Positions 24,773 through 33,700 of a stretch of 64,000 bases of DNA are shown here, in pieces (the stretch's first letter is position 1; every line of letters starts with the position of its first letter). The notes below the pieces were generated by a model, which ran no database searches, was not told the origin of the DNA, and saw only the letters and a program-made list of their open reading frames with translations. A program made the translations under genes and the position numbers. The DNA comes from Peteryoungia rhizophila (GTDB taxonomy: Bacteria; Pseudomonadota; Alphaproteobacteria; Rhizobiales; Rhizobiaceae): contig NZ_STGT01000005.1 of NCBI RefSeq assembly GCF_004912145.1, positions 186,001 through 250,000 of the forward strand, given 5' to 3'.

Positions 24773-25651
24773 GTGAAAACCGCAGTCGGCACTGGGATCC
24801 TGCTCTCCAGTCTCGCCTATCTCTGTTTCGCCATGCATGACGCGATGATCAAGCTGCTCGTGGAGTCCACGACGGTCTGGCAGATCCTGTTTTGCAGAAG
24901 CATCGCGATCCTGCTCGGATGCTACATCCTGGGTGGTCGATCGCTTGCCCGCGAAACCGTCACGTCGCCGGCCCTGCGCCCGATGATGCTGCGCAGCCTC
25001 TTCCTGCTCGCCGCCTGGCTCTGCTACTTCAACGCCGCCAAGCATCTGCCGCTCGCTGATCTCACGACACTCTACTTCGCCGCGCCGATCGCAGCGATCT
25101 TGCTGGCGATCCCGATCCTGGGCGAGAAGGTACCCCTGACAAGCTGGATCGCCGTCCTGACCGGCTTTGTCGGCGTCGTCATCGCCAGCAACCCGACGGG
25201 GCTTGCCACCGGCTGGCCCGTTTATCTCGCACTGGTGGCAGCCGTCTGCTGGGCGATTGCCACAACCCTGCTGCGAACCACCAGCCAAAGCGCCAGCAGC
25301 ATGGTCCAGATGACCATGACCAATGTCTTCTTCCTGCTGCTGACTACACCCATGGCCCTCATGACATGGACCATGCCGAGCGGAGGAGCACAGATCCTGC
25401 TGCTCGCCGTCGGCTTCATCGGCGGTCTCGGCCAGATCAGCTTCTTCGAAGCGCTACGCCGCGCGCCAATCTCGGTGATTGCACCGCTCGAATACACCGC
25501 GCTGATCTGGGCCTTCGCACTCGGCTACGCGATCTGGCGAGACGTGCCTGGTCCGAACGTCTGGGCAGGCGCCGTGCTCATCGCCGGCGCCGGCATGATC
25601 ATTCTCTTCGCTGCCCGGCGACGCATGCCCTCTCAGGATCTCGACAGGTAG
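24773..25651 (+). CDS. DMT (EamA) superfamily transporter
   Basis: This 292-residue protein has ten predicted transmembrane helices in two EamA repeats (about residues 8-135 and 148-285). The repeats show FCRSIAILLGCYILGG and the characteristic EALRRAPISVIAPLEYTALIWA. It uses a GTG start. Family members export metabolites or take up carboxylates; the substrate is unknown. Its last 19 bases overlap the 3' end of the convergent M20 pseudogene. Confidence 0.87.
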   Translation: MKTAVGTGILLSSLAYLCFAMHDAMIKLLVESTTVWQILFCRSIAILLGCYILGGRSLARETVTSPALRPMMLRSLFLLAAWLCYFNAAKHLPLADLTTLYFAAPIAAILLAIPILGEKVPLTSWIAVLTGFVGVVIASNPTGLATGWPVYLALVAAVCWAIATTLLRTTSQSASSMVQMTMTNVFFLLLTTPMALMTWTMPSGGAQILLLAVGFIGGLGQISFFEALRRAPISVIAPLEYTALIWAFALGYAIWRDVPGPNVWAGAVLIAGAGMIILFAARRRMPSQDLDR

Positions 25652-26704
25652 CGCTCGGCAAGCTCCACCCAGAAGGTGGTGCCAATGGGAAGTATGTCGT
25701 CATTGAAGTCGTAGCGCGGATGGTGCAGCGGCGGATCATTTGGCGTGCGCTGGGTGCCGAGGAAGAAATAGGTTCCTGGTCGCTCTGCCAGCATGTAGCC
25801 GAAGTCTTCGCTGCCCATCATCGGCCGTGGCAGGTCGAAGACCTTGTCCTGTCCGGCAAAGCTCACGGCAAGATCGCGGACGAAGTCCGTTTCGACCTTG
25901 TGGTTGACGGTCGGGTCATAGCCGCGCTCGTAGTTGATCGTGACGCCCATCCCGTAACTTGCAGCCTGCCCCTCGGCCACGGCCCGAATGCGGCTCTCGA
26001 GCTGGTCGCGAACCTTGGGATCGAAGGAGCGGATGGATATTGCGCGAGACGATCGTCTGCAGGGCCATTACGATCGATGCGCCACAGACGATCGGATCCG
26101 CCGTTGACTGCGGCTCCGCGCCGTGACCGCCGCGGCCGTTCACCGTGATCTTGCACTCGTCGACGGCGGCCATGATCGGTCCTTCCCGAAGCGCGAAGTG
26201 GCCGAAGGCAATGTCCGGGTCATTATGGAGCGCAAACACAGCATCGCAGGGGAAGCGATCGAAAAGCCCGTCCTCGATCATGATGCGGGCGCCACCAAAA
26301 TTTTCCTCGGCAGGCTGGAAGATGAGATGGATAACGCCGTCGAAGTTCCGACGCTCGGCCAGGATTTTGGCCGCGCCAAGCAGCATGGCTGTGTGGCCAT
26401 CATGCCCGCAGGCATGCATGACACCCGGGATCTCGCTGGCATAGGGCAATCCGGTCTCTTCCAGGATCGGCAAAGCGTCGAAATCGGCGCGGATGCCAAT
26501 ACTCCGGTTGCTCGACCCGTTCCTGAGCGTCGCCACCACGCCAGTTGTCGCGAGCCCGCGTGTCACCTCGTAGCCGAGGGCCGTCAGATGCTGCGCCACG
26601 TAGTCCGACGTGTTGAATTCCGACAGACCGATCTCCGGAAACCGATGCAAATGATGGCGCGTTGCAAGCACTTCGGCCATCACATTGGGAGCATGGATCG
26701 TCAT
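25633..26704 (-). pseudogene. M20 family amidohydrolase (hippurate hydrolase-like), frame broken by internal deletion
   Basis: The 5' part (26704 to about 26035) encodes an M20D peptidase N-terminus: ATRHHLHRFPEIGLSEF, GIRADFDALPI, MHACGHDGHTAML (metal ligands) and IFQPAEENFGGA (catalytic Glu region). It runs out of frame after IVSRNIHP. The 3' part (about 26038 to 25633) resumes in another frame with IRSFDPKVRDQLESRIRAV, MMGSEDFGYMLAERPG (metal ligand) and the normal C-terminus. Between them about 30 residues, including the usual GxxHAGxxSNVIP block, are missing. The two parts plus the gap sum to about 387 residues, the normal length. A TetR gene is divergent. Confidence 0.85.
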
Positions 26705-26844
26705 GGGAATTACCTTTTGGCTATCGACTGGCATGTTCGTGAAGGCGCGGACTCTGGCACTTGCCGGCTGGTTGTTCAACCGTGTAAAAAAGGTATGCGC
26801 AGGGCCCGCAGGCCAGGCCACCATCCAAAGCCGGAGTTGCCCGC
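26705..26844. promoter_or_regulatory. Amidohydrolase / tetR divergent control region
   Basis: These 140 bases contain an inverted repeat GGTTG-TT-CAACC at 26770-26781, followed by an A-run and GGTATGC. A short inverted repeat beside a divergent tetR is the usual place for the TetR operator. This is inference from position and symmetry. Confidence 0.45.
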
Positions 26845-27492
26845 ATGACACGACGCACGTTCCAGCGTGCCGGTGAAACCGAGCGCCGCAAGGACCTGAT
26901 TGCAGCAACGCTGGACAGCATTTCCGATCACGGCCTGGAAGGTGCGACCGTTCGGGACATCGCGGCCCGCGCCGGCGTGACCGGAGGGCTAATCCGCCAC
27001 TATTTTTCCGGCAAGGACGAGATGGTGCAGGCCGCCTACAGGGAAATGCTGGCTGGCATGACCGGGACTGCAGTGGACGCCATGGCAGAGGCTGGTGACG
27101 ACCCACGACGACGCCTGCACGACTTCATCGTCGCCAATGTCAGCCCACCGATCGCAGATCCGAAGGCGCTGTCCCTATGGGCGGCCTTCATCGGTCGTGT
27201 CCGATCGGATGACGAACTCGCCCGCATCCACCGGGAGAACTACCTTCTCTTCATCGGCATTCTCCAGGGTCTGGTGGATGCCCTCCTGACCGCTTGCCGA
27301 CACAAGCCGGCCTTTTCGGAGGGACGCCACCTCGCGGTCGCCATCAACGGGCTCATCGACGGTTTATGGCTGGAGAACTCCCTTGCCAGCGATCTTTTCG
27401 ACGAAAGGCGTCTCTCCGACATTGCGCTCGACGCTGTCGAGGCACTGCTCGGCGGCTTGTCCCTCAGGGATGCTCCGACCGCGAGACAATGA
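26845..27492 (+). CDS. TetR/AcrR family regulator, BetI-like
   Basis: This 215-residue protein has an N-terminal TetR helix-turn-helix at residues 11-60 (RRKDLIAATLDSISDHGLEGATVRDIAARAGVTGGLIRHYF, split for reading). The C-terminal half matches the BetI-type ligand domain (LSLWAAFIGRVRSDDELARIHRENY, GLIDGLWLENSL). It is divergent from the M20 amidohydrolase and probably controls it; because that gene is broken, the regulator may have lost its target. No choline genes are nearby, so a true BetI role is not supported. Confidence 0.85.
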   Translation: MTRRTFQRAGETERRKDLIAATLDSISDHGLEGATVRDIAARAGVTGGLIRHYFSGKDEMVQAAYREMLAGMTGTAVDAMAEAGDDPRRRLHDFIVANVSPPIADPKALSLWAAFIGRVRSDDELARIHRENYLLFIGILQGLVDALLTACRHKPAFSEGRHLAVAINGLIDGLWLENSLASDLFDERRLSDIALDAVEALLGGLSLRDAPTARQ

Positions 27493-27770
27493 AGGCGGAG
27501 AGCCATTGGCGACATGTTGATTTGGGATCTGGTAACCTCAACGGCAGATCGACTGCGACGGACGAGCCAAAGCGAGGCTGCCCCCGAGCGACGGCCAGCA
27601 AGCCACTTGGCCAGACGCTTGAAATAAGGCATAAAAACGCCAATTCACCTGCCAGGACGCCAAAGTCGCCTACAGAGTTCCCTCGCAACCGGTTACCCGT
27701 CGTATTACGGCCTTTTTCTGTCTCGATTGTTGGTCTACAGCCAGATTGTATGCAATGAGGCGCCACGGCG
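27493..27770. other. Intergenic region upstream of ndvB
   Basis: These 278 bases between tetR and ndvB contain no supported gene. The A/T-richer parts around 27620-27645 (GCTTGAAATAAGGCATAAAAACG) and 27690-27750 are the likeliest promoter sites for ndvB. GAGG at 27757-27760 is the ribosome-site candidate for the ATG at 27771. Confidence 0.4.
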
Positions 27771-30700
27771 ATGACCGGACGGTTCGAGCCCGACGGCCTT
27801 CAATTCAACCACCGAACTGAGAACTTATTCTTCATGACGCTGCATGTCCCATCGCGCGACCTCGAGCCCAAGCAGATCGACCATAACGATTCCATTCGAT
27901 CTGCCTATTTCACGATCGAGGAGTTGCGGGAGAGCGCAGCGTCACTCGCGCTGAACGGCGCAACCGAACTGCCGGCCCTGATAGACTTCGACTTCTTTGC
28001 CCGGCACAAGGAGAACGAGCGCGAGATCCTGCGGGTCTACCGCGCAACGGCTGCAGACGTCGAGGCGGGTGCTGCAATCACGCCGGCCGCCGAATGGCTC
28101 CTCGACAATCACTACATCATCGAGGAGGCGATCCAGGAGGTTCGCCGCGACTTCCCGAAGAAGTTCTACCGCCAGCTTCCGACGATGAAGATTGGCCACC
28201 GCGAAATACCGCGGACCATGGCATTGGCCTGGCTCTATGTTGCCCACACCCACTCCACCGTCAGCCAGGAAAGCATGACGGCACTGGTCGAGGGATACCA
28301 GGAACATCAGACGCTTGAAATTGGTGAGCTTTGGGCGCTGCCGTCGATCGTGCGATTCGTGCTGGTGGAAAACCTCCGCCGCATCGCAACCCGCGTCGAT
28401 CGCTCGCGCCGGATGCGGCGCCGCGCCAACGAAGTGGCCGACGAGATCATCCGCCTGAACGACCCGGTCGCGGCTGCCACCTATCTCAGCCAGATCGAAC
28501 AGCTCGCCGACGACAATACCTTTGCAACCCAGTTCCTCTACCGCCTGCGCAACGGTTCGCAAAACACGAGCTTTGCTGTCGAATGGCTGGAAAGCCGTCT
28601 GGAGGCCGCCGGGCGCACAGCCGAAGAGGCAATGGATGCCGAGCACAACAGGCTTTCCTCCGGCAATGTGACGATGGGCAACATCGTCCGCGGCCTGCGC
28701 GAGATCGACGACAAGGAGTGGTCGGTCTGGGTGGAGGATGTCAGCAAGATTGACCGTGTCCTCGGCCAACATACCGACTTCCGCGAGCTCGACTTCGGTT
28801 CGCGCAACACCTACCGCAACACGATCGAAAAGCTGGCGCGACGATGCGACCTCTCGGAGATCGAGATCGCCCAGACAGCGATCGACCTGGCGACCCAAGC
28901 GGCAGGTCCGGACGGTCAGCTCGACGTCGGAAGCTATCTGGTCGGCAGCCGTCGCACCGACCTTGAGAATGCAATTGGCTACAGCCAGCCCCTGTCTCGC
29001 ATCGTCACCGACTTCATCAAGCGGCTGAACTGGTTCTCGATCGCCGTGCCCGTGGTGGCCCTGACGATCACCGCACTCGCATTCATCGGCTACTTCCTCA
29101 ACCAAGTAGGACTGCCGGCCTCGCTGGTGCTGATCTTGCTGATCCTGGTTTCCCTGCCGGTCTCGGAAGGAGCGACAGGCCTGTTCAATACGCTGGTCAC
29201 ATTCTTCGTCAAACCGTTCCGGCTGACCGGTTACGAGTTCAAGGAAGGCATCCCGGAAGAGGCGCGCACACTCGTCGTCGTGCCCTGCATGATCACCAAG
29301 CGTGACGACGTCGATGAACTCGTCCGCAATCTGGAAGTACATTATCTGACCAATCCGCACGGCGAGATCTATTTCGCTCTGCTCAGCGACTGGAAGGACA
29401 GCGAGACCGAGGAATCCTCAGCCGACCTCGAAGTCCTCGAATATGCCAAGCGCGAAGTAGCTCATCTCAATGGCCGTTATGACTTCGCTGGCAAGACACG
29501 CTTCTATCTCCTGCATCGCCGCCGTCTCTACAACGACGCCGAAGGCTGCTGGATGGGCTGGGAACGCAAGCGCGGCAAGCTGCACGAGTTGAACCTGCTG
29601 CTGCGCGGCGACCGCGACACCTCCTATCTCCCCGGCGCGAGCAATGCCCCGGAAAACGTCCGTTACGTGATGACCCTCGACGCTGACACGCGCCTAATGC
29701 GCGATGCCGTGACCAAGCTGGTCGGAAAGATGCATCATCCGATCAACCGTCCAGTGCATGATGAGGAGACGGGTCGCGTGATCAGCGGCTACGGCGTCCT
29801 GCAGCCCCGCGTCACCCCGTCGTTGACCACAGGCAAGGACGCCTCGGTCTTCCAGCGCATCTTCTCGATGAACCGCGGTCTGGACCCTTATGTCTTCACC
29901 GTATCCGACGTCTATCAGGACATCACCGGGGAAGGCTCGTTCACCGGCAAAGGACTTTACGACGTCGATGCATTCGAGACCGCCATCAAGGGGCGGATCG
30001 ACGAAAACAGCGTTCTCAGCCACGATTTGCTCGAAGGCTCCTTTGCGCGGTGCGCCCTGGTCACCGATGTCGAGCTGGTCGAGGACTTCCCGACGCGCTA
30101 CGAGGTCGAGATCTCGAGGCAGCATCGCTGGGCACGTGGCGACTGGCAGCTCATTCCCTATATCGGCGACACCGGCCGCGGTATCACTAGCCTCGGCCGT
30201 TGGAAGATGGTCGACAACCTGCGCCGCTCGTTAACCCCGATCGCCTGGTATGCGGCCTCGGTTCTAGGCTGGGCCACGATGGATCCGGTTAGTGCCACCA
30301 TCTGGCAACTTCTGCTGATCTTCAGCCTTTTCGTCGCGCCCACGCTGTCGCTTCTGTCGGGCATCGTCCCGCGCCAGACCGACATCGTGCCGGCCGCTCA
30401 TTTCCAGACACTGTGGTCGGAAGTCCGCTCGATCAACGCTCAAGTCGCGCTCCGCATCGTGTTCATCGCCGACAATGCTTGCATGATGGCGGACGCCATC
30501 GTTCGCTCGCTCTATCGTCTGCTTGTGAGCCGCAAGCTTCTCCTCGAATGGCGAACGGCCGCAAGCGTGCAGTCAGCCGCCCAGGGGACGATCTCTTCAT
30601 ACTATCACAACATGCGCCACGCCCCGATCCTGGCGGTCCTGTCGGTCGGGGTTGCGGCCCTGCCTGGTGGTTACGGCTATCTGATCGGGCTTCCCTTTGC

Positions 30701-33700
30701 CTTCCTCTGGGTCCTCTCCCCGCTGCTCGCCTGGTATGTCAGCCAGTCGGCCGAGACGGAAGACAGCCTCGAAGTCCCCGAACACGTCTCGTACGAACTG
30801 CGCAAGATCGCGCGCCGCACCTGGCGCTACTACGAGACCTTCACCACGGCGGGCGACAACTATCTGCCGCCGGACAATTTCCAGGAAACGCCCGAGCCGG
30901 TCATTGCGCACCGCACGTCGCCAACGAATATCGGCGTGTACCTGCTCTCCGTTGTGTCGGCCCGCCACTTCGGCTGGCTGAGCTTCGAGCAGTCGATCGA
31001 GCGCATGGAACAGACGATCTCCACCGTCGAGCGGATGGAAAAGTATCGAGGCCACCTCTACAACTGGTACTACACCGACACCCTCAACACTCTGGGTCCC
31101 CGCTACATTTCGGCGGTCGACAGCGGCAACCTTGCCGGCCATCTGATCGCGATTTCATCCGCCTGCCGTGAATGGGCGGAAGCGCCATCTGCACATCTCC
31201 AAGGCAATCTCGACGGCATCGGCGATGTCGGCGGCATCCTCCTGGAAATTCTCGAGCAGCTGCCCGACGACCGAAAGACGGTTCGCCCCCTGCGGCGTCG
31301 CCTGGAAGAGCGCATCATCGGCTTCAACACGGCGCTCGTCGCGGTCAAGCGCGAGCATGAATTCGCCTCGATCCGCATCATCAACCTGGCAGTCCTGGCA
31401 CGCGACGTCCAGAAACTGGCGGCAAACCTGCATCATGAAGTGCGCTCGGAGCAGAGCGCCGAGGTTGTCCGCTGGACGGAATCGCTCGTCGCGGTCTGCG
31501 AAGCCCATATCGCAGACACGGCCTTCGACCTGTCGAACATCGACCCGCTGCGTCAGCGTTTGAGCCAGCTGTCCGAGCGCGCCCGCAACATCGCCTTCTC
31601 GATGGACTTCACCTTCCTCTTCCGTCCGGAGCGCCGCCTGCTATCGATCGGCTACCGTGTCGACGCTCGCGAACTGGACGAGGCCTGCTACGATCTGCTC
31701 GCCTCCGAATGCCGCCTGACCAGCCTGTTTGCCATCGCCAAGGGCGACCTGCCGACGGAACACTGGTACCGCCTCGGTCGCCAGGTCGTGCCGATCGGCG
31801 CCCGCGCTGCGCTGATTTCCTGGTCGGGATCGATGTTCGAATACCTGATGCCGCCGCTCGTCATGCAGGAGCGTCAGGGTGGCATTCTCAACCAGACAAA
31901 CAATCTGATCGTCATCGAGCAGATGAACCATGGTCGCCGACTGAATATCCCCTGGGGCATATCGGAAGCGGCTTTCAATGCCCGCGACCATGAGATGAAC
32001 TACCAGTACACCAACTTCGGTGTGCCGACGCTGGGCCTGAAGCGCGGCCTCGGCCAGAACGCTGTCATCGCGCCCTATGCCTCCATCCTGGCCAGCCAGT
32101 ATTATCCGGAAGCAGCGCTTGAAAATCTGAAGCGCCTGCGCAAGCTCGGCGCGCTCGGCGCCTACGGTTTCCACGATGCCGTCGACTTCACGCCGACCCG
32201 CCTGCCGGACGGCAAGAAATGTGCGGTAGTCTACAATTATTATGCCCACCACCACGGCATGTCGATCGCAGCGATTGCCAACGTCGCCTTCAACGGTCGC
32301 CTGCGTGCACTCTTCCACGCCGATCCGGTGATCGAAGCCGCCGAACTGCTTCTGCAGGAAAAGACCCCGCGCGAAATCCCTGTGATGAGCGCGAAATACG
32401 AGCCGCAGACGCCGGGCAAGGGCCAGGCCGACCTTCTGCGCGCCGAAATCAGAACGGTCGAAGATCCCCTCACCAAGGACCGGGAAGTCGTCTTCCTGTC
32501 GAACGGCCACTACTCCGTCATGCTGACGGCGACCGGCTCGGGCTTTTCCCGCTGGAACGGCCAGTCCGTCACCCGCTGGAAGCCCGACACGACAGAAGAC
32601 CGCTGGGGTACCTACCTCTTCCTGCGCGACACCGCGACCAACGAATGGTGGTCGGCGACATCAGCGCCACGCCGTGCGGAAGACGAAAAGACCAAGGTCA
32701 TCTTCGGCGACGACAAGGCCGAATTCTTCAAGACGGTGGGCGACATCTCGACATCAGTGGAATGCATCGTCGGCACCGAGCATGATGCAGAAGGCCGCCG
32801 GTTGACGATCCTGAACACGGGCACCGAAGACCGCTACATCGAGGTCACCTCCTATACCGAACCGGTTCTCGCCTTCGAGGACAGCGACAATGCTCACCCG
32901 CTGTTCTCCCGCATGTTCGTAAAGACCGAATTCGGCCGCCGACGTGACGTCATTCGCGCCGAGCGCAACAAGCGCAGCCCGTCGGATCCCGATATCTGCG
33001 TCGCCCACCTCGTGGTGGACAGCGCAGGCCAGGGTCGCCCGACGGAATTCGAAACCGATCGCCGCAAATTCCTCGGCCGCGGCCGGACACTCGGCGAAGC
33101 CGCAGCCTTCGATCCGGGCGCCAACCTGTCGGGCACGGAAGGCTTTACGCTCGACCCGATCCTCAGCCTGCGCCGCGTCGTGCGCGTGCCCGCCGGCAAG
33201 AAGGTTCAGGTCATCTTCTGGACCATGGCCGCACCCAATCGCGAGGAAATCGACAAGGCGATCGAGCGTTATCGCCATCCGGACGCCTTCAGCCACGAGC
33301 TCATCCATGCCTGGACCCGCGCTCAGGTCGAGCTCAGGCACATCGGCATCACCTCGCAGGAAGCCGCCGCCTTCCAGCATCTCGGCCGCTATCTCGTCTA
33401 TCCAGACAACCACCTGCGAGCAGATCCGGAAACGGTTCGCAAGGGCCTCCGGTCACAGTCGGCCCTCTGGCCGATGGCGATCTCGGGCGACTTCCCGATC
33501 TTCGCACTGCGCATCAATGACGACATGGACATGGACATCGCCCGTGAAGCTATGAGTGCGCTCGAATATCTCCGCCGCCGTGGCGTCGTCGCCGATCTTG
33601 CGATCATCAACGAGCGCGCAACGTCCTATGCCCAGGACATGCAGCATGCACTTGACCAGATGGCCGACAATCTCCGCCATCGCCTGCCGGGCGGTCGCCA

